In this document: piece by piece, positions 45,340-55,451 of the stretch
Layout of the letters: the number at the start of each line of letters is the position of its first letter
Numbering within the stretch: the first letter of the stretch is position 1
Assembly (NCBI GenBank): GCA_030220185.1
Contig: JASPKZ010001290.1
Span: 34,050-98,049 of the forward strand
DNA: 64,000 nt
Reading direction: 5' to 3'
Source: Diploptera punctata
Lineage: Eukaryota; Arthropoda; Insecta; Blattodea; Blaberidae
Position numbers and translations under genes: made by a program
The notes under the pieces: model-generated
Database searches by the model: none
The model's input: the letters and a program-made list of their open reading frames with translations, nothing else
What the model was told of the DNA's origin: nothing

Positions 45340-45903
45340 AAGTACGTTTTTGCGCGATAGTGTGTTTGGTCGTACTTACAGTAATGGCGACCATGATTGA
45401 AAGTTCAACTTCTTACATTTCGGGGTTGCCAACCTAAATAACTATACTGTAATAAAATAACTATACTGTAATATTGTATATTACAAACTGCGTGTGGGAA
45501 GTAAAACCCACTGCCCTCAATGTATACTGCATACAATGTATATACAAAAAATATCCAAAATAGTGTTAATATACGTTATACGAAACAAATCATTGCATTT
45601 TAAATGAACTAAACTTTATTTGAAACAATATAAAACAACAAATACGTACTTTCCGCCATTTTATAACTACCTGTTCTCACGGCCTCCTGTTGTTTCAACT
45701 AATAAACATTGCCCACACTGTTAACGTTAGTCAGTTGTTTATAATCGCAAATATTTCGAACAAAGATGTTATTATTTTACTATTATTTATTATTTTGAAA
45801 ACACCATCGCGCAAAAAGTAATATACAACGCACGTTTGTGAAGTGTTTTACAGAATCTCGGATATTAAAAACCAGTTCCCAACCTCGCATCATAATATAC
45901 TAT
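45340..45903. mobile_element. Non-autonomous TIR element R2, copy 2
   Basis: It matches 90-700 closely from ttgcgcgatag through ctatactgtaat and acaccatcgcgcaaaa to cctcgcatcataatatacta at the right end. The left terminal repeat is lost. An AT-rich insertion of about 20 bases relative to copy 1 lies near 45670. Confidence 0.65.
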
Positions 45904-46048
45904 TTCCCCAGGAGCAATATGTACATATTACACGAACTACAACTGACAGCAGTTTTACATTTATTGTGTAAATAGTCTCCGTTTTACGTTTTTTAATTGA
46001 TTTTTTTCAGAAAACGGTTACTCCTAATTTAAATAATGACATTCTTAA

Positions 46049-46262
46049 TTAGTGGTTATGTTCCTTGCCTCTGGTCCCGAGGATCGCGGGTTCAAACCCG
46101 GCCGAGATCGATGGATTTTTTAGGATGGAAAAATTCAAGGAGCAAGTCCTCCGGAGGAACTTCAAGCAGTGGGTCGTGAAGATTTTTAGGCCAGGCTCGT
46201 AAAAGATTTTTAATCCTGAATAAAGAGGCCTCTAAGCAAAATTTACCGACCTCCTTCATCCT
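46049..46262 (+). mobile_element. SINE C, best copy
   Basis: The head tctggtcccgaggatcgcgg, with B-box region gggttcaaacccgg, leads to a body with ggaggaacttcaagcagtgg and gaggcctctaagcaaaattt. Confidence 0.7.
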
Positions 46263-46555
46263 AGCAGTGCCTTAATTGACTAAGATGTCTCATTGGGTTG
46301 GTATGTTGATCGCATACAATGCATGACATCTTTGGGGAAATGAGCATAACTAAATTAGTAATAAAAGATTCCGGGCTATGTGGCCGTGGTCTATAACTGG
46401 CGTTCCACTATAACTAAATTAGCTTAGTCTATTAACTCCTAACAAAGGACAGGCTAAGACCACAACATTGGGCTGTTATGTAATTTTAGATATAGATATT
46501 CTTAATTGATATAATATTGAAGATATTTATCAACAGTGAAAATAAGATAGTACAT

Positions 46556-46910
46556 TGCTGGGTCTATTAGCAACTTTGTTGCTTCAGATGCAACGGGTCC
46601 GGGTTCGATACCCGGTCGTGATAAGTTTCGTGGGTGAGATTTTTTTCGGGATTTTTCCTCGGCTCTAAGACAAATGTCGGGAATCGTTAAGGCCCAATTG
46701 GTCCCCGAACGTCAACTGGCCATCACAATCATCATCCATATCACATTCACCCTGTTTGGTATGTATAAACGAATGAATGGAGTGTATTATCTTAAATGTT
46801 CGTGTTGTCTCGGAGTGGCTGGCATAGAGCTTATCACTCATCCAGGGAAGCCTTCCATGTTCTTGTGTGATCAATAAAGCATGTGTGTATTTGAGGTCCA
46901 CAAAAAATAT
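46556..46910 (+). mobile_element. Chimeric SINE, head A with tail F
   Basis: It has a head with a good B box (gggttcgatacccgg), the central body and a CATC-rich run (46730-46750). Tail F then begins with tttggtatgtataaacgaat and runs through cagggaagccttccatgttc. The last part of tail F appears separately at 47075-47165, with about 170 bases of unrelated sequence between. Confidence 0.75.
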
Positions 46911-47074
46911 TCCTTAATATCAAAGCACTTGTATATATTGTTAGTGAAACAACCATAATATTATAGGCTACATTTTTATAATTCATAAAAAAATAAAAGT
47001 GACATTTTCATTGTAAAAATATTAACCTTTAAGCATAAATTCATTTTTATTTAAGTATTTATAAAATTAGGAGT

Positions 47075-47165
47075 TTCAAACCTCTCCCGAATGGTCGGGT
47101 CCCTGTAAGGTCCTTGTGACGTAGGACACGTAAAAGTAATTATATGGGGAGAGGTTTAACTAAGG
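47075..47165 (+). mobile_element. SINE tail F, 3' end
   Basis: tccctgtaaggtccttgtg and ggggagaggtttaacta match the ends of the A/F copies at 8338-8752 and 9853-10082. It is probably the displaced end of the preceding SINE. Confidence 0.55.
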
Positions 47166-47580
47166 TAAAGAGAGAAAAACTGGTTCATACGTTTAACACT
47201 TTTATTTGTAGGATAAAATAAAGTATTATTCCATTTATTGAAGGTTATACTAATTATTCCAGGTATTAAGTTATAACTAATTAGTTGTCTATTAGATTCA
47301 AATATATATCAGTTGTCTATTTCAGTTTGCACCTATAACCTTTAACTGTCATTTCCTTTCAAGGATACATTTTCATTTATTGATTTCAGAGTCACACCCT
47401 TTAGGCCTTCGCATATAATATGAATTTTATTTTTGAAGTTAAATTTTATGTTAATGTCAGTTATTCATCTGTTTTTAATTTTTTATTACCTGTATCTTAA
47501 TGGAACTATCTCATTTTTAATAATGGTAATATTTATTTTTACATTTTATATTTATAACATTAATAATTATTTTACTTATA
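47166..47580. other. No gene recognised
   Basis: AT-rich. Confidence 0.35.
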
Positions 47581-47582
47581 AC

Positions 47583-47584
<2 letters not shown>

Positions 47585-47625
<41 letters not shown>
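47585..47625. repeat. (TA)n(CA)n microsatellite
   Basis: A short TA run followed by about 16 CA units, directly before a SINE D copy. Confidence 0.95.
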
Positions 47626-47626
<1 letters not shown>

Positions 47627-47634
47627 GATTAGAA

Positions 47635-47912
47635 AGCCTTTGATCTACCAATCGGCTGCTGGCATCATATCTAATGTGTTAATCACAATTGTAGACGATA
47701 ATCCAGCTAGTATACGAATGACACGAGGACAGCATGTCGAGAATAACAACATGGAGCAGTTTCTTAATTTAGCTACCCAAATTCCTCACAATGCTGGGTG
47801 AACACTGGTCCCATACTGGCCGAAATTCCATGAAAAAATGTCTTCCCCACGGGAGCTCGAACTCTCACAAAGGCATAATGCCTTAAACTGCTCGGCTACG
47901 GTGCGAGATATT
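47635..47912 (-). mobile_element. SINE D copy
   Basis: On the minus strand it runs from the head tcgcaccgtagccgagcagt through ggaatttcggccagtatggg to aggctttct. Differences are scattered. Confidence 0.7.
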
Positions 47913-48188
47913 CTAGTAGACCCTGTCACATTTATGGTCTTCTGGTGTAGCCGGACGCTGTATGGCATGTGTTTTCTGAAATTAACTGAATTTAATTCTA
48001 ATCGTCAAATGCTGTCCTGATTTGGTCGTTGGACCTGTTCCACCCCTAGATTCTTATTTCTTCTTGTGTGCAGTGTAGGATGTTTTGCGGTTTTGTACTT
48101 AGGAGCATTCTAGTCACATGTTCATGCCGGTACTCATCATGTATATTACGAGTATGTATCGGGGATTGTGGTTATGCTTTGTATTGTA

Positions 48189-49423
48189 CGGTAAACGCGC
48201 CTTGTTCGCGAGGGATATGTTCCGCAAATATGCGGCGAATACAGAAACCGCGAATATGGAATGGTAATTTGAATGGGTATATAGGGGATACGTTTCAAGA
48301 TTACAAAGTTTTTTTTTTTTTCAAATGCCCCAGGTTGTCTTTCGACATTCCTGGTTTCTCTCCTGGCATGGCGTACTTGTAACCCACTTCTGAGGTTGGG
48401 GCGCCTGGAAGGCGGGGTTACGTTGCCCCGATGATATGATGGGTGATGATGATGATAGTGGTGCGCCAGTAGAGTCCCTAATCCTAAGCTTAACCTAAGA
48501 TGAAAATGAATATGAATGATGATGATTGCGATGGCCATATGATTTCGGGGACCGTTTCGGCTTTAAAGTTTTCCTGACATTTGTCTTACAGGTGAGGAAA
48601 AACCACGATAAAAACCTTACCCAGAACTGTCCCGACCGGGAATCGAACCCGGGCCCGCTGCGTGACAAGGCAGCACGCTACCCCGAGACCACATCGGTGG
48701 ACTTACAAAGTAAAATAAAAATTAATAAAATAGAATCAATTAATGAGAGATTTCGAACAATTTCTATTAATTATTACTGTCAGGTTTAGGCAAGGGCTTA
48801 AAGAACTTTCCTGTTTTGCTGCTTTTAGAATATCCTTAAATTAAGATTGATATTCAGCTGTGAATTCTGCGTTAGAATTCCTTATTTTGTCTTCGGTTTT
48901 ATTGATTTATTAGCATTGAAACAGCGTGATATAGACGCAGACGACTTGCCAACCCGTATAAACGGTCAAGCATTTCTATTTTTGCTTCAAGCGGCAACAC
49001 TATTTTTTTTCTCTTCGGTGCTAATTTTTCTTTCTTTTACTCGACACTATAAACTGCAACAAAGCACAAGAGACACATGTTTTCAATCAAAATTATTGCA
49101 ACGAGTGACAAGTTGAAACAATAATATATCGATCGTGGCGATGGAGCATTTTATCAAAGTACATATCTGCACGTGAAATACAACAGCTTTTAACAATGAA
49201 CTTCAGGGTTAGTGACAATGTTTGTTTTGATATTTATTTATCTATTTGGTTTGAATCACTCTTTGTAAAAGCCACCTTGGCCTGCAGTAAAAATGTTGCC
49301 GATACGTTAATAAAGGATACTAATCCTTCTAATATACCGATTGGATCCGCGAATAAATAAATTTTAACCGCGAATACAGGATGTGTCTCAATTTTTTAAC
49401 CCGCGAATAAGGAGCTTTTACTG
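48189..49423. mobile_element. Pogo/Tigger-like TIR element with a SINE inside
   Basis: The left end is cggtaaacgcgccttgttcgcg after TA (48187-48188). The right end is cgcgaataaggagcttttactg before TA (49424-49425). The inverted ends and a second inner pair (gcgaatacagaaaccgcga / ttaaccgcgaatacagg) are characteristic of pogo-type ends with TA duplication. No transposase is recognisable in the interior, so this is a non-autonomous or decayed copy. The chimeric SINE at 48310-48702 lies inside it. Confidence 0.65.
48310..48702 (-). mobile_element. Chimeric SINE, head A with tail E, 9-bp TSD
   Basis: On the minus strand it starts gtccaccgatgtggtctcgg, has a perfect B box (gggttcgattcccgg) and the SINE A body. 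An ATC run follows (about 48535-48510) and then tail E: ttaagcttaggattagggac, ccttccaggcgccccaacct, ending gacaacctggggcatttga plus poly(A), seen as the T run at 48310-48321. The TSD ttacaaagt at 48301-48309 and 48703-48711 brackets head, tail and poly(A) together. The chimera therefore inserted as one unit. Confidence 0.92.
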
Positions 49424-49554
49424 TAGTTTGTTACGAATGCCTTAGTTTCTTTTATTGACTGTATATATATTTTAATATTCTGCTGTTTGTCTCCGCTCTT
49501 TCTAGTCGTCTGACATGTGATTATGTTCGTTTTAAACTATGCTAACAGATGTAT

Positions 49555-50330
49555 GGCTTAAACTCATCATCATCATCTTCAAGGTTTCAGCCTGTTGACC
49601 CGTTCCGCTCCCCGCTGCATAATATTCTACAGGTCGTCCTTCCAACGTTGTTTTGGTCTTCCTGATTCGGCCTTCAGGTCTATAATAAAGTATCTGTTTT
49701 GATAAACGATTATTTGACATTCTTTGTACTTGTTCAAACCATTTACATTTATTTCTGTGTATTCTCTCATTTATATTATATTTTTGTAATTCATATCTGA
49801 TATCTTTATTTCTCTTTTGGTCTCTTAAAGATATACCTGCAACGGATCTCAGAAATCTCATTTCTATTGTCTCCAATTTTATGTTTATCATAGATCATTA
49901 AAGGCCAAATCCATTTATTAACGTTGGAATGGCCACTGTTTTGTAGAATTTCAATTGAGTTCCTCTTGTGGTCTTATTTCTCAAATATCTCCTCATTGAA
50001 CCACATATCTGAAAAATGTTCCTGATTTCTTCTCCATATCCAAATTTTGCAGGTACGATAACATGCATCCCAGATAATTAAAACAAGTTACTTGTTCAAT
50101 GATGTTTGCTCCAATTACAATTTTTGTCATTTTAGGCTGAGTTCCAATTAATACAATGAACTTTGTTTTCTCTGTTGATATCTTCAAATTATTATCGTTT
50201 ATAGTTTACATTATTTATAAACTGATTTTTATAGTTGATTTTCTGAGGAAGCTACAATGATCTGGTCATCTGCGAATAAAATACAGTTCATTTTAATTCC
50301 GTTTATCATAAAATGTTAATCTAAAAGAGT
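49555..50330 (-). pseudogene. LINE 3' part, family P
   Basis: Minus-strand pieces in order: MKISTEKTKFIVL and VTCFNYLGCMLSYLQN (50187-49993), a damaged LYG-ETW region, then IEMRFLRSVAGISLRDQKRN (49891-49532) and SKQILYYRPEGRIRKTK. The end ggaacgggtcaacaggctga and an ATG-rich tail follow. This is the longest family P fragment, including the region just after the RT active site. Confidence 0.75.
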
Positions 50331-50366
50331 TTGGTTTAAACTGTCAAAATAAATAAAATTATTATT

Positions 50367-50371
50367 ATATT

Positions 50372-50412
<41 letters not shown>

Positions 50413-50490
50413 GTTATTATTTATTATTTTATTATTATTATTCAGATTATATTATCATTACTACTAATCATTATTACTATATTATTTTTA

Positions 50491-50537
<47 letters not shown>
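50367..50537. repeat. (ATT)n microsatellite, interrupted
   Basis: Two ATT arrays separated by an AT-rich stretch. Confidence 0.95.
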
Positions 50538-50539
<2 letters not shown>

Positions 50540-50540
<1 letters not shown>

Positions 50541-51575
50541 ACAATGTAAAGACAGTGTGTATTAGTTTCATTCATTGCATTCAGGATTGGCTGGTTAGTT
50601 TCAAGTTTAAGGTTAATTTGAAGGTCGCGGTCGTAACGCACTGCTTCGAATTTGCATTGTTTTATAGCACATGTGACAAACCGCCAGACCTTGATATTGA
50701 AACATGACTATATTCGCAATTACATTAAGGCTGTATGACAGGAACTGGAAGATTACATTGTTATTAATTATATTATTTATTTTAATTCATATTTAATTAA
50801 TTAACCAATTAATTAAATGCTTGAAAGTAAATTGTTTATCGCATTTTACTGACTTTACTTTTACCAGTTTTTCATATGCGTGTATATTATTATTTCTATT
50901 TATCCGTGAGAAATTTAATTAACGACTTTGGTAATTAGCATCATAATTAAAATTTGGGCTTGAAAGGGCCGACAATTTTGGTCAGTGGTCTCTTATTTCA
51001 GGCTTCAAGTTATTTTAAGAGGTGTAAATCTACGACGCGAGATCCACAGCTTTATTTCTCTTCCGAAGAAGCCGTAATCAGTATTTTTATGCTCTTAAAC
51101 AATCCATCAACCACAATCAGTTTTGAACCGCGGAATTGAAACCAGAAGCAACCATGGTAATTTCTACTTCACCAGCACCATGGACAGTTATACAACTAAT
51201 ATATTAAAAGTGTAAACAAGATATAACTTTTAGTCAGAATTGGATGCGTTTATGCGATTTCTAATATAGCCTTTATTAACCTAAAGGCAGATAGTGTATC
51301 ATGCATGATGAAATACTTGTATACAAATCCAAAGTAACTCTCAAACATCACTTAGTCCCAATCAAAACAATAAAGCCGCGCTCACTTTTATATACATTTT
51401 CGTACGAAATTCGCTAGCGCAAACACGTACCAAAACGCACGAACGATCCCGATCCTTCTAGTACTATGGGAGCGCTCACACAAGATGCGAGTTGTTAGTA
51501 CGTTTACGCACGTATAGTTTCGACGTCCGAAATCAATACCAATTTGTGATAATTTACTAAGTTCATACGTTTAAT
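50540..51575. other. No gene recognised
   Basis: A GC-richer block at 51370-51540 with repeated tacgcacg-like words may be the non-coding left part of the element that carries the following MADF-like fragment (inference). Confidence 0.3.
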
Positions 51576-51582
51576 ATAAAAA

Positions 51583-51741
51583 ATGGATATCGAAAAATTT
51601 ATGATTTTGGTTTTTGGACACACATGTCTGTGGAATCAAGGTGATTCAACTTATCATTTATGTGACCATCAACTTAGGGCATGGAAAGAAATATCCGAAG
51701 AATTAAAAATATCTGTAAATTTACTGATGTTTTATTTATGA
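51583..51741 (+). pseudogene. MADF-like DNA-binding domain fragment
   Basis: The open frame MDIEKFMILVFGHTCLWNQG continues with YHLCDHQLRAWKEISEEL and then ends at a stop. The pattern of a starting helix, CLW (family: hPxLW) and AWxEIxxEL is that of MADF / Myb-SANT-like domains, which occur as accessory proteins of Harbinger-type transposons and as host factors. Only the first 50 residues remain, so it is a fragment. A diverged unrelated protein is possible. Confidence 0.55.
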
Positions 51742-52388
51742 ATCATAAACGTTACATAGATCATATTAAGCTTTTTTTAAATTGTTATTGCGAGAGAAAT
51801 ACATCCGTGATATTATGAGCATTCGTTCCGCTTCTATTCTCTCCTGCAGTCATGAATCTGTTTCTGCTATCAAGAAACAAATTATTCATTGGGCAACAAA
51901 GAAATAATTATCACTAAGGCTAGGATTTGTATGTAATTACATATTATTTCCCTTTGTTTATACATGGATAAAACTGACAAATGTCCACGAATTATAAACT
52001 TACTTATATATGAAAATGTATCATTACATGTTTTACATATTTCATCATAATTATACATGTTTACATATTTTAAAGATTTTATGTACATTTACATATTATG
52101 CTTCTTGATTTTAAAAAATGTATTTTCATAAGCGAAAAATAATTTAAACAATATTTGTTTACATTAAAAAAATCAGATACCATATTGTACACTGGAATTG
52201 GTTTTTTTTTCCAACTTATACAAAAAGCTGCTGAGAAACAGTCCAAGAAGAATTCAATTTACTAAATACGATAAACACAGATACAGGAAGACTCTGAAGA
52301 CTTGAGTATAGGGTTCCACATAGCAAGATCTCTTTTAAAACCTGAACGATCTATTCTGTTAACGAATGAAATAGTAGAAATATATAGG
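51742..52388. other. No gene recognised
   Basis: AT-rich. Nothing supported. Confidence 0.35.
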
Positions 52389-52390
52389 GA

Positions 52391-52605
52391 GCACACCGTG
52401 GTACAGTTGATTAAGGCAATATCCTACAAGTTGGAAAATCGAGGGTCGAGACCCGATGGGGTCAGGATTTTTAAACTGCTTAATCTTCTAGCGGCATCGT
52501 GACCCTGGGGTCAATTCAGCCTTACAAAAAAATAATACCATACTATGTTGTGGAGGTAAAGACGGCTGTCACACTATACTGAAATCTTTTGCTGATTGTC
52601 TAGAA
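52391..52605 (+). mobile_element. SINE B copy, diverged
   Basis: The head accgtggtacagttgattaa, with B-box region gggtcgagacccga, leads to ggggtcaggatttttaaact and the middle body. It ends early after gattgtctagaa. Confidence 0.65.
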
Positions 52606-53225
52606 CAGCCATGTCATAGTTCAGGGCTCAAGTTCCGTGCGGAGCGCGGTACTAGCTCTGGAGCATGCATTTGTATCCTCTTCCTATTTCTCCGGCGGGA
52701 CTTGTACGAAAAAGCCTACCATTGTCACGAACGCTTATACTAGAAGGAATCGAAATATAAAACAACACACAAACAGGAGTAAAGCATTTAGTAATGAATA
52801 TTATTAAATGGTTTACAGTGTCAAATAATACCTCAAAATATTTTAATCTGCAATATTTAATATTTGCCTGAACAAAAAATTCAGAACCAACAGACCTATA
52901 CGTACAAACAAAACAAAAGATGAGAATACGTTTAACATGTTCATGTATTTCTATACCGTTTTAACAAACATGATTTAATAGTTCTTGGTACAGGGGGAAA
53001 AAAAAAAGGTATATTTATTGCCCCTACTGTAGGAAAATAAATCGCCTCTTTCAGGGAACTACTTCCCGGGCATTCTTACTTGACACTTGACATTTTTATT
53101 CTACTAATTTAATATTAAAAATATAAAATTAGTATCTGATAAACCAGTCGTCCTCAACTAAAGTAAAATTCGGTTTGAAAACTTCGTCAAGTAGTTAAAA
53201 ATATGAAGACCTTTCAAAACTATGT
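52606..53225. other. No gene recognised
   Basis: AT-rich. Nothing supported. Confidence 0.35.
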
Positions 53226-53229
53226 TTCA

Positions 53230-53580
53230 TCTTCTGCATTTCAACTGGTACTAATGTTGTTGTATAAGTTGTACAACGGGTTCAGGCCTGCGGGCGTGTT
53301 CTTGTTGAGCAAGTCTGTATCCTCAGCTTCTTTTAAAATGTCTGTCTTCTAGGATGTTAATCTTGTTGTTATTCTCTCTGTGTAATATTGACATAGTTTT
53401 ATGGATTTTGTCGAACTGACGACTCGTTTCTAGTATATGTTTGGTAAAACTTGATTTTTCTTCGTTATTAATAGACTTTTGAAAATATTCAGTGTATCTT
53501 GTGTTAAAATTTCTTGTTGATGTACCGATGTAAAACTGTCGTAATTGTTTGTACTTTAGTTTATAAACGCCTTTATTTCA
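53230..53580 (-). pseudogene. Penelope-like GIY-YIG endonuclease fragment
   Basis: The minus strand from about 53577 reads GVYKLKY, then QFYIGTSTRNFNTRYTEYF, SSFTKHILETSRQFDKIHKT and NILEDRHFKR before a stop. GVY...YIG, the arginine in the TRY motif and the KHILET block are the GIY-YIG domain as found at the C-terminus of Penelope-like retroelements. There the domain nicks DNA for insertion. The Penelope RT is not visible upstream (higher coordinates), so only the nuclease remains. Confidence 0.75.
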
Positions 53581-53994
53581 AGTAATCAATTGAATTGGCT
53601 TTTACTTGTTGAAAATCAATAACATATTTAATTAAATAAAAACAAAACTTAAAGTTTTATGTGATTTTCATATTTATTTATTTTAGTATTTATTTGTTAC
53701 TTCAATTTTGTTTGATACGATGTTGTTGAGTTTGTTATTAGTTTTAAAGGCGTTTTTATGTTTTTTTCTTGTTTCTTCATCGAATTAGCTAATTTAACCG
53801 TTTCAAAATTGAGAGAGATATTCTGTGCCAAACCAATACGAAGGCTTGATTTTTGCAAGTCATCCATGCTCATCACTGCGTTTGACGAGTGAAACTGAAC
53901 CAAGTCACCAGGTAGCGTTACGTGTCCAGTGGAGCACTCCGGGAGCATATCGGAGCGCACCGTCTCACGGAGCTCGTGTTTTACATCGCTGGTC

Positions 53995-54052
53995 TACAAA
54001 GATGGGAGCCTTAACCTCTCAATATTCCTAAGACCTGCAGTGGGATCACTTT
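53995..54052 (+). mobile_element. SINE B, 3' end only
   Basis: gatgggagccttaacctctc and agacctgcagtgggatcac match the end of the SINE B family. Confidence 0.55.
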
Positions 54053-54149
54053 ATAATTGAAGTACGACAATATCCTTTTTACCACGTTGTCAAGCATTTA
54101 ACTGTACCATTCCTTAGAATTTGATCTGTAGTAAAGTTAACGTTTAATA

Positions 54150-54903
54150 TCTAATATATAAAACATGAATGTTTGTTTGTGTGTTTGTTTGTTCGTACTT
54201 TATGCGCGGCCATACCGTTGATCCGATTGCGATGGGGCTTTTTGCAAAATGTTTAGCAGATTCCCGGGATGAACATAGGCTATAACAGAGTTGTAATACT
54301 CAACTCCTTCACCCCTAAAAATCACTCTTTGTAGTGAAAACGTGAAATAAAGTCCCTATTTTGACGCTTAAATGGCTTACGCTGTCTAAACCATAACAAA
54401 TACACTAAATTAAAGTACACAGAATTTAAAATCTCAAAAACCTCTACAAAAAAGTCCGCGACAGCATATGTTTATCTTTTACGGATAACTCACAATAACC
54501 ATTTTTGGCTTTCATTGATGCCATGAAGATCGGAATAAGTAAATTCCCGGGCAAGCGTAGCAGCGCACGGAGGGTATTCTTTTATAACAAATTTTGTGTT
54601 TCAACTCATTTATGCCAAGTAACATCGGGATACGTAGATTCCCGGGCAACGTCAGGTAATCAGCACGTTGTATCTAAAATTAATTACGAATGGCTTTACT
54701 TATAGTGAATGCTTGAATATTAAATTTGGAAGATGAAATTTATTTACTATTTGGATTGTATGAAAGGTAATTTCGAAATGGAATGAATTAGTTTATTGTT
54801 GTTTTAGCTGCAATAACGAAGAGAGCAAATTATAATTATTTTTTCTTATTCAACTAAATGTAAAAATACATTATCATTTATTTAGGTGCCGCGTATTAGC
54901 TAG
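54150..54903 (+). mobile_element. Helitron-like non-autonomous element, copy 3
   Basis: It starts TCTAATATATAAAACATGAA after an A and ends gcgtattagctag before a T. It shares gacagcatatgtttatcttt and the cccgggcaa blocks with the 15669-16203 copy. A duplicated internal segment (cccgggcaagcgtagcagcg, then again cccgggcaacgtcagg) makes it longer than the others. Confidence 0.7.
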
Positions 54904-54904
54904 T

Positions 54905-55445
54905 AAACTAATCAAAATTAACAAAAAATAAAAAAAAACAAAGAAAGAAATAAGAAATTGGTCAGATCAAATGTGGGGATATGAAAAAATGTACAAAAAG
55001 AAACTTGATAATTAGAATGAAGGAAAATCATATAAATGTATTGAAATGGGGAAGCAGAAAAATCTGCACTAGCTCTTCATGCTTGATGAGAAATGCACAG
55101 AATTGAAATAAAGGCAAGATTAATGAAACAGATGAATCTAAAGAACTCACAGTCTGGGATAAGATCTGTATCCAGAAATACAAGGACTAAATTATAAATT
55201 TTGAAATTATTGGAGGAAATTATTTGATTTGGAAGTTCATCGGTCAATCAATATTCAGAAGAAGGATGGGCCTGTAGGGTTAGCCAAGCATAAATACAAG
55301 TCAGATGTCATTTGACAATGAAGGGACGACCCTTTGAAACAGTCCTGGATTTAAAAAAAGTATGAGATTAGGTATAAAATATGATTAATTTAATTATAAC
55401 AACTCACATTAAAAATTTACAACTGTAATTTTAATATTCAATATT
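54905..55445. other. Unassigned AT-rich sequence
   Basis: No feature is supported, although the segment 54950-55350 has a purine-rich strand bias that could be an old coding remnant. Confidence 0.3.
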
Positions 55446-55451
55446 ATTAAC

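Noticed and set aside
48146..48538. A 130-codon minus-strand frame
   Set aside because: It crosses the chimeric SINE tail and the pogo-like end, so it has no single origin.
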